Shown: in pieces, positions 44,294-51,866 of the stretch | Numbering within the stretch: the first letter of the stretch is position 1 | Layout of the letters: each line of letters opens with the position of its first letter | DNA from: Parvibaculum sp039973015 | GTDB lineage: Bacteria; Pseudomonadota; Alphaproteobacteria; Parvibaculales; Parvibaculaceae | Direction: 5' to 3' | NCBI RefSeq assembly: GCF_039973015.1 | Contig: NZ_JBDWLT010000010.1 | Span: forward strand, 248,001-312,000 | Length of the DNA: 64,000 bases | Translations under genes and position numbers: made by a program | The notes under the pieces: model-generated | What the model was told of the DNA's origin: nothing | Seen by the model: only the letters and a program-made list of their open reading frames with translations | Databases searched by the model: none

Positions 44294-44887
44294 ATGGTTG
44301 CGATGAAAAAAGAAATCACACCTGCCGATATCCTGCCCTACGAGACCTATGCGAAGGAGCGTAAGGAGCGCCGCACGGCAATCACGGCGATGAAGAAAAA
44401 CCGCCGCGTCGAGGTCGGTCCCTATGCGACTTTCTATTTCGAGAACTACGACACGATGTTCCAGCAGGTTCAGGAGATGCTGCACATCGAGAAGGGCGGC
44501 GCCGAACAGCTCGCCGACGAGCTCCACGCCTATAACCCGCTGATCCCGCAAGGCAACGAACTCGTAGCCACGATCATGTTCGAGATCAACGATCCCGTTC
44601 GCCGCGACAGCTTCCTGCGTTCCATCACCTGGGTCGAGAAGCATCTTCACATCGACGTCGGCGGCGAGAAGGTAACCGGCGAGGCGGAGATGGATGTCGA
44701 GCGCACCAAGGCGGACGGCAAGACCTCATCCGTTCACTTCGTGCATTTCCGTTTCACGCCTGAGCAGATAGCAAGGTTCCGCGATCCCGCAACGCAGGTC
44801 ATGGTCGTCATCGCGCATGAGAATTATCACCACATGGCGGTGTTGCAGCCGCAGGTGAAAGAAGCCCTCGCCAAAGACTTCGCCTGA
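44294..44887 (+). CDS. DUF3501 family protein
   Basis: 197 residues from ATG 44294, behind GAGAAGG; ATG 44303 is nearly as good. Family features are ITPADILPYETYAKERKERR and TFYFENYDTMFQQVQEML. The last part, VVIAHENYHHMAVL, has His residues that might bind metal. The function is unknown; third gene of the rubrerythrin operon, 37 bases after the Fe-S gene. It converges on the SH3 gene with 4 bases between stops. Confidence 0.88.
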   Translation: MVAMKKEITPADILPYETYAKERKERRTAITAMKKNRRVEVGPYATFYFENYDTMFQQVQEMLHIEKGGAEQLADELHAYNPLIPQGNELVATIMFEINDPVRRDSFLRSITWVEKHLHIDVGGEKVTGEAEMDVERTKADGKTSSVHFVHFRFTPEQIARFRDPATQVMVVIAHENYHHMAVLQPQVKEALAKDFA

Positions 44888-44891
44888 CGTT

Positions 44892-45521
44892 CTAGTCGAA
44901 ATTCTCGCCCGGATAGACACCCCAGAGCCTGCCCTGGGGTGTCCAGCCTTCATAGCCTTTCGCTTCGAGGCGGCACCAGCGTGCCTTGCAGCTCGTCACG
45001 CGCACGAGGAGGCCGTTCTCGGCATAGGCGATGACCCCGGAGGCGTCGTCAGGCTCGGCATGGAGCACGGCAGGTGCGCCGTCCTCGCCCGTTCCGTCGA
45101 TAATCGCCGTGCGTTCACCGTCGAGCATCGAATGCCAGATCCAGCCGCCATCGCCTTCATGGTCGCGAATGCGCCGCCAGTTGTTCGACTCCGCGATCAC
45201 TTCCAGCGGCACACCGCTTTTGCGGTAAACCCAGTCGATCGGAAAATCGGTGCCGGGTCCGCGCCGCACATTTGCGCGCCCTGATTTGAGGCTCACAAAG
45301 CGCGGTACGGGAAGGCCGGTCGCCGCCCCTGGCGTACGCTCGGGCATCGCGGCCTGCGGGCTGTTCAGCGCCGCTGTGGCAATCGGCATGTCTTCGGCAG
45401 CCGCGGGGTTCATGCTTCCCCCCGCGCCAAAAGACACGCCAAAAACCACGCCAAAAACCACGACAGCGCAGGCCCCCGCGCGCCGTTCTCTTTGCCTTGC
45501 TTTCGCTGACCGCTCCCGCAT
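44892..45521 (-). CDS. Secreted protein with bacterial SH3 domains
   Basis: 209 residues from ATG 45521; a TTG at 45584 would extend it. An Arg-rich n-region and hydrophobic core (ACAVVVFGVVFGVSFGAGG) act as a signal sequence. The first SH3-like domain is SGRANVRRGPGTDFPIDWVY, with the second around VIAYAENGLLVRVTSCKARW and YEGWTPQGRLWGVYPGE. Such proteins commonly bind cell-wall material. Divergent from the dehydrogenase at 45723. Confidence 0.88.
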   Translation of the reverse strand: MRERSAKARQRERRAGACAVVVFGVVFGVSFGAGGSMNPAAAEDMPIATAALNSPQAAMPERTPGAATGLPVPRFVSLKSGRANVRRGPGTDFPIDWVYRKSGVPLEVIAESNNWRRIRDHEGDGGWIWHSMLDGERTAIIDGTGEDGAPAVLHAEPDDASGVIAYAENGLLVRVTSCKARWCRLEAKGYEGWTPQGRLWGVYPGENFD

Positions 45522-45722
45522 CTTTATCTTCTGCCCGTTGGCGCCCCTCCGGTTCCCTCGACTGATCTCGGGCCCGGTCCCCAACGTAATGTCCCGCCGG
45601 ATGGATATGCTCTACCCGACTCACCGGATTTTGCCAGAAAATGGCGCAAACAACCGGATAAAACCTGATAAGAAGGGGCACACCCCCAGCCTCCATTTCG
45701 CGGAGCGCCGCCGGAGTATCTC

Positions 45723-46715
45723 ATGACCGCCAGAAAGCCGCTTGTCATCGTCACCCGCAAACTGCCCGAGCCCATAGAGGCGCGCATGGGCGAGTTGTTC
45801 GATGTCCGGTTGAATGCCGACGATCACCCTTTCACGCAAGCCGAACTTGCCAATGCCTTGCGCGAGGCCGATGTGCTGGTTCCCACGGTGACAGACAGGA
45901 TCGACGCGCGCCTTCTCTCGCAGGCGGGCGAAAATCTCCGCCTCATCGCCCAGTTCGGCACCGGCGTCGACAATATCGATGTGGAAACGGCCCGCCGCCG
46001 CGGCATTACGGTAACGAACACCCCCGGCGTGCTGACCGAAGATACCGCCGACATGACAATGGGCCTCATCCTCGCCGTTCCGCGCCGCTTGAGCGAGGGC
46101 GCGCGCTATCTCCGCGAACATGATGGCCAGTGGCCCGGCTGGTCGCCCACATGGATGCTCGGCCGCCGCCTCACGGGCAAGCGCCTCGGCATTATCGGCA
46201 TGGGCCGCATCGGCCAGGCTGTGGCGCGCCGTGCACGCCCCTTCGGCCTCGAAATCCACTATCACAACAGAAAGCCCGCCAACGCCGTCATGGAGCAGGA
46301 GCTCGAAGCGCGCTTCTGGGAAAACCTTGACGACATGTTGCCAAAGGTGGATATCGTCTCGGTCAATTGTCCGCTGACGCCACAGACATTTCATCTGCTG
46401 GACACGCGCCGCCTGAAGCTGCTGAAACCGGAAACCTACATCGTCAACACAGCGCGCGGCGAAATCATCGACGAGAATGCGCTGCTGCGCGCCCTTGAAG
46501 CGGGCGAACTTGCCGGCGCCGGCCTCGACGTCTTCGAGCGTGAGCCCTCGGTGAACCCGCGCCTCGTCGCGCTTCCGAATGTGGTGTCATTGCCCCATAT
46601 GGGCTCTGCCACCATCGAAGGCCGCGTCGAGATGGGCGGCAAGGTCATCGTCAACATCAAGACCTTCATGGACGGCCACCGCCCGCCCGACCGGGTCATC
46701 CCGGCAATCATGTAA
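45723..46715 (+). CDS. D-isomer-specific 2-hydroxyacid dehydrogenase (glyoxylate/hydroxypyruvate reductase-like)
   Basis: A 330-residue NAD(P)-dependent dehydrogenase. Substrate-side motif AQFGTGVDNIDVETARRRGI, dinucleotide fold GKRLGIIGMGRIGQAVARRA, Arg in NTARGEIIDENALL, and catalytic His in LPHMGSAT with an upstream Glu in DVFEREP. GyaR-type glyoxylate reductase is the best guess. The 3' end, including the stop codon, is copied 62 bases downstream. Confidence 0.9.
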   Translation: MTARKPLVIVTRKLPEPIEARMGELFDVRLNADDHPFTQAELANALREADVLVPTVTDRIDARLLSQAGENLRLIAQFGTGVDNIDVETARRRGITVTNTPGVLTEDTADMTMGLILAVPRRLSEGARYLREHDGQWPGWSPTWMLGRRLTGKRLGIIGMGRIGQAVARRARPFGLEIHYHNRKPANAVMEQELEARFWENLDDMLPKVDIVSVNCPLTPQTFHLLDTRRLKLLKPETYIVNTARGEIIDENALLRALEAGELAGAGLDVFEREPSVNPRLVALPNVVSLPHMGSATIEGRVEMGGKVIVNIKTFMDGHRPPDRVIPAIM

Positions 46716-46779
46716 TGATTGATCGGGTGAACCGGTCACAACACAAGAGAGCCCGGGTCATCCCGGCAATCATGTAATG
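46691..46779 (+). repeat. 27-base direct repeat covering the dehydrogenase stop codon
   Basis: The 27-mer at 46691-46717 (from CCGGGTCATCCCGG to ATGTAATG, with the TAA stop) recurs exactly at 46753-46779, 35 bases after the first copy. CCGGG-TCAT-CCCGG inside it can form a small hairpin. The second copy is non-coding. Confidence 0.95.
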
Positions 46780-46785
46780 GCTGCC

Positions 46786-47592
46786 TCAGACTGAGTGGAT
46801 CGAAAGATCCTTTATCGACGGGTTTTCTCCCGTCAGCGGGTTCTTCGGATCCCATTTGAGCTTCACCGTCCGGAAGCGCGTTTCGAGCGCGTCATAGATG
46901 AGAAGCTTCCCCGCGAGGCTTTCCCCCGCGCCCGTGATTTCCTTGATGACTTCCAGCGCCTGCAGCGAACCGACGACCCCGGTCAGCGCTCCCATCACGC
47001 CGGCTTCCTCGCAGGTCGGCACGGCGCCGGGCGGCGGCGTTTCGCCCACGAAGTCGCGGTAGTTCGGCTTCGGCTTTCCCTCCGCATCGCGCTCGAAGGG
47101 GCGGAACACGGCAACCTGCCCCTCGAACTGGCCGACGGCGGCGGAGACGAGCGGCACTTTCGCAAAGTAGCAGGCATCGTTGACGAGAAACCGGGTTGCG
47201 AAATTATCGCAACCATCCGCCACCAGGTCGTATTGCGAAATAATATCGAGCGCGTTTTCCGCCGTCAGGCGTTCCTTGTGCTGGATGATTTTGACATCCG
47301 GGTTGATGCGGGTGGCGGCGTCCGCCGCGCTCTCCGTCTTTTCCCGACCGAGATCGGGCGTTCCATGCGCAATCTGCCGCTGGAGATTGGAAAGCGACAC
47401 CGTGTCGTCGTCGATAATGCCGATGGTGCCGGCGCCCGCCGCCGCCAGATAGATCAGGCAGGGGCTTCCAAGTCCGCCCGCCCCGATGATGAGCACGCGC
47501 GCCTTCAGGAGCTTTTGCTGACCGGGCCCGCCGATCTCCTTCAGCACGATATGCCGTGCGTAGCGTTCCAGTTGTTCGTCGTTCAGTGCCAT
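46786..47592 (-). CDS. moeB: HesA/MoeB/ThiF-family adenylyltransferase
   Basis: 268 residues from ATG 47592. An E1-like enzyme that adenylates the C-terminus of MoaD or ThiS for sulfur transfer. Nucleotide fold VLIIGAGGLGSPCLIYLAAAG, Arg-finger region LSNLQRQIAHG, DGCDNFATRFLVND, and a Cys in PTCEEAGVMGALTGVVGS. Only one zinc-type Cys region is evident; the usual paired CxxC motifs are not. No rhodanese domain is fused. MoeB versus ThiF is not certain. Confidence 0.85.
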   Translation of the reverse strand: MALNDEQLERYARHIVLKEIGGPGQQKLLKARVLIIGAGGLGSPCLIYLAAAGAGTIGIIDDDTVSLSNLQRQIAHGTPDLGREKTESAADAATRINPDVKIIQHKERLTAENALDIISQYDLVADGCDNFATRFLVNDACYFAKVPLVSAAVGQFEGQVAVFRPFERDAEGKPKPNYRDFVGETPPPGAVPTCEEAGVMGALTGVVGSLQALEVIKEITGAGESLAGKLLIYDALETRFRTVKLKWDPKNPLTGENPSIKDLSIHSV

Positions 47593-47817
47593 GGGTTTTG
47601 CGCTCCAAGCGCCCTTATCCGCCATTCCGCGCCGCGAATGTCAATGAAGGGAAACCCTCCCGCTCAATTTTTTGCTGCACCTGCGAAGAATGTCATGGAA
47701 ATGTCTGGTTTTCTTGCGATAGTCTATTTGTGCGATGCAGCAGAGGCTATGCCCTGCCACCACTCACCCGCCCGGCCAGAGGCCGATAGAATATCCTTTG
47801 AGGATGAGGTGCTCCCG

Positions 47818-48117
47818 ATGAACGACCCCCGCGAGATGATCGACGCTTTCACGGCTTCCGCCAACGCCGCCGCCAGCGGCATGAAGAAGATCAATACGGA
47901 GCTCATGGATTTCGGCAAGACACGCTTCGAGACCGATACCTCCGCCGCCGAAGCGATCTTCGCTGCCAAATCCATGAAGGACATGATGGCGCTTCAGCGC
48001 GATTTCATGGTCTCGACGATGGAAGCCTACACGCAGGAAGCGACCAAGCTTCGCGAACTGACGATGGAGGTCACCAACGAGGTGATGGGCCATCTGCCCA
48101 AGCCCGTCTCGCTCTAG
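47818..48117 (+). CDS. Small phasin-family protein
   Basis: 99 residues from ATG 47818 with GAGGATGAGG at 47799-47808. All-helical, Met- and Ala-rich sequence with the phasin pattern (AAKSMKDMMALQRDFMVSTME, AYTQEATKLRELTMEVTNEV). Phasins coat polyhydroxyalkanoate granules; no PHA synthase lies in this window. Its stop is in a 16-base tandem duplication. Confidence 0.8.
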   Translation: MNDPREMIDAFTASANAAASGMKKINTELMDFGKTRFETDTSAAEAIFAAKSMKDMMALQRDFMVSTMEAYTQEATKLRELTMEVTNEVMGHLPKPVSL

Positions 48118-48133
48118 GCCCGTCTCGCTCTAG
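48102..48133 (+). repeat. 16-base perfect tandem repeat across the phasin stop codon
   Basis: GCCCGTCTCGCTCTAG at 48102-48117 and again at 48118-48133. The first copy ends with the TAG stop; the second is untranslated. Confidence 0.95.
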
Positions 48134-48171
48134 CCTGGTCTTCGCCTCGAAGATGCGGAAAACGCGCGGCC

Positions 48172-49014
48172 TCAGCCGCGCGGTACGAGGATATTCGTCT
48201 GGCAGGTCCGGCCGACAAGACCGGTCCTGTCATAGAGCGCGCCTTCGCTCATCCCCATGCCTGTTTCGTGCAGTTGTGCATCCGGCGTGACGCCGATCCA
48301 CTCGCCCTGCGGCGCGCGCGAGACATGGACCGATACGTCCACATTCGGAAAACCGAAATTCGCCGGCCATGCGCCGCTCGACGAAAGCCAGAAGGCGGAT
48401 GCATTATCCGCTGCCGTGAAGAGCGTCGCGAGCAGGGAAGCGAAGGGCAGCAGCGGCCGTGTCATCCGCGACCAGCGCATGCCGGGTTTGCCCGTCGCAT
48501 CGCGCTCCTCGCGCATCTCCAGAATATGCAGGAAGTTCACATGCTCGGGCCGCTTCCCGTTCGCCCAGAGCGGCAGCGTGGCAGGATCGCCCGCCCAGTT
48601 CGTTGCTGTGGGGATCGCCGTCAGCGGCCTGGTCCCGGGCATCGCATCGGGCTTCACGAAAATGGCATGGCCTTTCGAGATGATCTTGCCCGCTTCGTCC
48701 TTCAGCAGGCATTCGGCCACGGCGTTGCGCCGCCCTGCTTGCAGCGTCGTGATTTCCGTGACGAGCGGCGCGACAGGGGCAGGACGCAGCATCAGCACGG
48801 TGGCCGAGAGCGGGGTACCCCAGCCCTCGCTCACCGCATGTTCTTCCATCGCGCCTGCAACGAGCCCCGCCACGGCGCCGCCATAGAGCCCGCGAAACGG
48901 TCCCGCCGCATAATCATCCGGCAGCCACGGGCCGCCCTCGCGCGTGAAGATCGGCGCGCCGGTTTCGGCGGCGGCATGGGTTGCGGGCGCGGAACTGTTC
49001 ATGGAGGTACTCAT
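48172..49014 (-). CDS. Acyl-CoA thioesterase-like protein, paralogue 1
   Basis: 280 residues; a double hot-dog (TesB-like) thioesterase family member. Hot-dog core features are YAAGPFRGLYGGAVAGLVAG and, near the end, VSVHVSRAPQGEWIGV with GRTCQTNILVPRG. It is a clear paralogue of the neighbouring gene at 49084, sharing SRAP.G.WIGV and GR.CQ at equivalent positions. Last gene of the HxlR-linked operon. The acyl substrate is unknown. ATG 49002 is an alternative start. Confidence 0.82.
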   Translation of the reverse strand: MSTSMNSSAPATHAAAETGAPIFTREGGPWLPDDYAAGPFRGLYGGAVAGLVAGAMEEHAVSEGWGTPLSATVLMLRPAPVAPLVTEITTLQAGRRNAVAECLLKDEAGKIISKGHAIFVKPDAMPGTRPLTAIPTATNWAGDPATLPLWANGKRPEHVNFLHILEMREERDATGKPGMRWSRMTRPLLPFASLLATLFTAADNASAFWLSSSGAWPANFGFPNVDVSVHVSRAPQGEWIGVTPDAQLHETGMGMSEGALYDRTGLVGRTCQTNILVPRG

Positions 49015-49083
49015 AAAGCTGGGAGAAAGCGTGATGCGCTGTCATGTGCCACGGACCGGGCCGCGCGGCAATCCTGCATTGCC

Positions 49084-49896
49084 CTAAAGGGGAGGCAGCA
49101 GCACGACGCTCTGGCACGACCGTCCGATCCGTCCATGAACGTCGAAGATTTCCGATTCCGTCATGCCGCGCCCGTCGTCATGCCATGAGCCGCGCTGCGC
49201 AACGCCGATCCAGTCTCCCTTCGGCGCACGCGAAAGATGCAGCGCAAGGTCGGCATTGGGCCAGCCGCCTGCATTGGGCCGCTCGCCCGCATCCGTCACC
49301 GTGAAAAGCGTCGAGACATCCGCCACCGCCATCGCATTCGAAAAAGGTGTCGGCACATCATGAAACGGATGCTTCAGCCGAAACCACTTGGCGCGTGTTC
49401 CATCCTCGTGATGCGTGTCGCGAATATCCACGAGGTCCAGAAAACCCTGGTTCGTATTTGCGGCCTTGAAGAACTCGGGCCGTTCCCATTTCACGAAGGT
49501 CTCGGGCTCGAAGACGGTCTTCTCCGGTGCGCCGGGCAGTCCTTCGACGGAGAGAGGCTGCTGGAAACACGCACTCGCCTTCGCCTGCAACTTGCCGCCA
49601 GCCCATAATTCGTTCTCGAACACTGCAACGCGTCCGCCTTCGCGCACTGCGCTTACCTTGCTCGATATGCCTTCACGGGGCAGCGGGCGCAGCAGATAGA
49701 GATTGGCCGACACAAGTGCGCCGAGCCCGCGCGCGGCCGCCATCGCTTCCATCTCGCCGACCGAAAGCGCGGCCACCGCCCCGCCATGCATGCCGCCAAA
49801 GGGCCCTTGCGATTCCGGCTGCGCCGCCCATGTCTCACCGTCGCGGCGGAAAACGGGTGTCGCGTTTGTCGAGGCCTTCATTTTCTCACTCACCAT
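49084..49896 (-). CDS. Acyl-CoA thioesterase-like protein, paralogue 2
   Basis: 270 residues from ATG 49896, 7 bases after the upstream stop; ATG 49881 is possible. Double hot-dog thioesterase: SQGPFGGMHGGAVAALSVGE at the N-terminus, LHLSRAPKGDWIGVAQ and GRIGRSCQSVVLLPP at the C-terminus. Tandem paralogue of 48172-49014, 69 bases apart. Two divergent copies suggest different chain or ring substrates. Confidence 0.82.
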   Translation of the reverse strand: MVSEKMKASTNATPVFRRDGETWAAQPESQGPFGGMHGGAVAALSVGEMEAMAAARGLGALVSANLYLLRPLPREGISSKVSAVREGGRVAVFENELWAGGKLQAKASACFQQPLSVEGLPGAPEKTVFEPETFVKWERPEFFKAANTNQGFLDLVDIRDTHHEDGTRAKWFRLKHPFHDVPTPFSNAMAVADVSTLFTVTDAGERPNAGGWPNADLALHLSRAPKGDWIGVAQRGSWHDDGRGMTESEIFDVHGRIGRSCQSVVLLPPL

Positions 49897-49903
49897 ATTG
49901 CCG

Positions 49904-50506
49904 TCAGCCCGCGATCGCTTCTTCCACGTCACGCAGCCGGTCCTTGCCGAAATAGATCTCGCCATCGACGAAGAAGGTCGGAATGCCGAAGGCGCCGCGC
50001 GCCACGGCGTCTTCCGTGTTCGCGATGAGTTTCGCCTTCACATCGCCGTCCTGAATACGTGCGAGGATATGCGCGCCGTTGATACCGCCCGCGTCGAGCG
50101 CCGCTTTGATGATGTCCGCGTCGTCCATCTTCAGAGATTGTTCCCACATGGCGGAAGCGACCACCTCGAAATATTTTGGCAGCATCCCGTCCATCTCGGC
50201 GGCAATTGCGCCTCGCATGATCTGCAGTGTGTTCACGGGGAAATGCGTGTTGAATTTGAACTTCGTCAGATTGTGCTTCTTGATGAAGCGCTGGATTTCA
50301 AGCGCGCCATATTCGGGCTTGTTCCTGATCCCTGCTTCCGAGATAGCTGGCGAGACATTGCCTGTGGCTTTGAAGATGCCGCCGAGCAGCACCGGCACAT
50401 ATTTGAATGTCGCGCCAGTGCGTTGCTCGATTGCCGGTATCGCCTTGCTGGCGAGATAGGCGTTCGGGCTGCCGAAATCGAAAAGAAATTCCACCTGTTT
50501 GCTCAT
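49904..50506 (-). CDS. 2-hydroxychromene-2-carboxylate isomerase / DsbA-family protein
   Basis: 200 residues from ATG 50506, with AAGGA 8 bases upstream. A thioredoxin-like GST-kappa/DsbA fold, but the active site is SPN in FLFDFGSPNAYLASKAIP instead of CxxC. The C-terminal VARGAFGIPTFFVDGEIYFG has the cis-Pro. This is the glutathione-dependent HCCA isomerase pattern from naphthalene breakdown (NahD). No other nah-like genes are near, so the physiological reaction is open. Confidence 0.88.
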   Translation of the reverse strand: MSKQVEFLFDFGSPNAYLASKAIPAIEQRTGATFKYVPVLLGGIFKATGNVSPAISEAGIRNKPEYGALEIQRFIKKHNLTKFKFNTHFPVNTLQIMRGAIAAEMDGMLPKYFEVVASAMWEQSLKMDDADIIKAALDAGGINGAHILARIQDGDVKAKLIANTEDAVARGAFGIPTFFVDGEIYFGKDRLRDVEEAIAG

Positions 50507-50526
50507 GTGAGCATCCTTTTTTCCGT

Positions 50527-51255
50527 TCAGAATGTTTCCATCCACGGGCGCAGGTCGAGTTCATGCGTCCAGGCGTCGCGCGGCTGGGCATGAAGCTGCC
50601 AATAGGCTTCCGCGATGTGATCGGGGTTCAGGATTCCATCCCGATCCTTCAAGGCGTAGCGCGTCGGGAAATTGTCGCGGATGAAGGCCGTGTCGATGGC
50701 GCCATCTATGATCGGATGCGCGACATGGATGCCCTTGGGCCCAAGCTCGCGCGCCAGGCTCTGGGCCAGCGCCCGAAGCGCGAATTTTGCGCCCGCAAAG
50801 GCGGCAAATCCGGAACCGCCGCGAAGGCTGGCAGTCGCGCCCGTGAAGATCATCGTACCCCGGCCTCGCGGGGTCATCACGCGCGCCGCTTCTCGGCCGG
50901 TGAGAAATCCGGCATAGGCTGCCATCTCCCAGACCTTCCGGTAGACGCGTTCGCTCATCTCGGTGATCGGGAAGTTCACATTCGCGCCGATATTGAAGAC
51001 GAAGACTTCGACAGGCCCGATCTCGCGCTCCACCGTTTCGAAAAGCGCGACGGCCTCCTCTTCCTTTCGCGCATCCGAGCCGAAGCCGCGCGCGTCGCCG
51101 CCCGCAGCGCGGATTTCCTCGACGAGCGGTGTCAGCTTGTCCGCGTTCCGCCTCGTCACGCAGGCGACATAGCCTTCTTTCGCGAAGCGTTTGGCGATGG
51201 CGCCGCCGGTCGCGTCGCCCGCGCCGATGATGATCGCGGCCTTCTTTTCGCTCAT
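50527..51255 (-). CDS. Atypical short-chain dehydrogenase/reductase lacking the catalytic Tyr
   Basis: A 242-residue SDR. The N-terminal nucleotide loop is AIIIGAGDATGGAIAKRF. The Ser region is FTGATASLRGG. At the YxxxK position the sequence reads FAGAK (in GFAAFAGAKFALRALAQ), so the catalytic Tyr is Phe. It may use a different chemistry or only bind a ligand. First gene of the operon divergent from the HxlR regulator. The GPKGIHVAHPIIDGAIDT segment is typical of this subgroup. Confidence 0.88.
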   Translation of the reverse strand: MSEKKAAIIIGAGDATGGAIAKRFAKEGYVACVTRRNADKLTPLVEEIRAAGGDARGFGSDARKEEEAVALFETVEREIGPVEVFVFNIGANVNFPITEMSERVYRKVWEMAAYAGFLTGREAARVMTPRGRGTMIFTGATASLRGGSGFAAFAGAKFALRALAQSLARELGPKGIHVAHPIIDGAIDTAFIRDNFPTRYALKDRDGILNPDHIAEAYWQLHAQPRDAWTHELDLRPWMETF

Positions 51256-51322
51256 GGCGCTTTCCTCCGCTCCGGCTGTCCCGAGATATCAGTTCCCTTT
51301 TTGAACTTGTAATTACACAATG

Positions 51323-51339
51323 GGTTCCAAAAAAGAACC
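51323..51339. promoter_or_regulatory. Palindromic operator candidate between the SDR operon and the HxlR regulator
   Basis: GGTTC (51323-51327), CAAAAAA, GAACC (51335-51339), within the 118-base divergent gap. Outer arms ACTTG (51305-51309) and CAAGT (51343-51347) extend the symmetry. A TATGAT -10-like hexamer for the regulator is at 51348-51353. Size and layout suit a dimeric winged-helix HxlR protein. Confidence 0.55.
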
Positions 51340-51373
51340 TGTCAAGTTATGATAGCCGGGAAAGGGAGTTTTC

Positions 51374-51862
51374 ATGCGCTGGGAAGAACTGGATCGCGAG
51401 CCTTGCTCGCTTGCCCGCTCGCTCTCCATCGTCGGCGACAGGTGGACATTGCTCGTGTTGCGCGAATGCTTCCTGCGTGTGCGCCGCTTCGAGGAATTCG
51501 AACAGCGCCTCGGCATTGCCCGTCATGTGCTGGCGGACCGTCTGAAAAAACTGACGGAGGCGGGTGTCTTGCGCAAGGAGCCCTATCAGGAGCGCCCCCG
51601 CCGCGAGGAATACAGGCTGACCGAAAAGGGCCTCGACCTTTATCCCGTCATGCTTTCGCTGCTGGACTGGGGCGATAAATGGATGGCGGGGCCGGAAGGC
51701 CCGCCGCTGCTCCGCCGCCACAAGGCCTGCGGCCATGTCGTGCACGCCGTCCATGTCTGTTCGGAATGCGGCGAGCCGCTTGATGCGCGTTCGATGACGG
51801 TGGAGCCTGGGCCCGGTGCGCCGCCCGCCGTCTTGAAGGCGGCAGGCGGCGATACGAAGTAG
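51374..51862 (+). CDS. HxlR-family transcriptional regulator
   Basis: 162 residues from ATG 51374, preceded by AAAGGGAG. Winged helix CSLARSLSIVGDRWTLLVLR, then FEEFEQRLGIARHVLADRLK and REEYRLTEKGLDLYP. The C-terminus has an extra CGH...CSECGEP Cys-rich segment, possibly a zinc or ligand site. Divergently placed from the four-gene SDR operon, its presumed target. It converges on cysK with 4 bases between stops. Confidence 0.92.
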   Translation: MRWEELDREPCSLARSLSIVGDRWTLLVLRECFLRVRRFEEFEQRLGIARHVLADRLKKLTEAGVLRKEPYQERPRREEYRLTEKGLDLYPVMLSLLDWGDKWMAGPEGPPLLRRHKACGHVVHAVHVCSECGEPLDARSMTVEPGPGAPPAVLKAAGGDTK

Positions 51863-51866
51863 CGCT

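Noticed and set aside
46691..46779. The 27-base direct repeat as phage attachment sites or a transposon footprint
   Set aside because: Only 35 bases lie between the copies, with no integrase or transposase nearby, and the repeat is simply the gene's 3' end.
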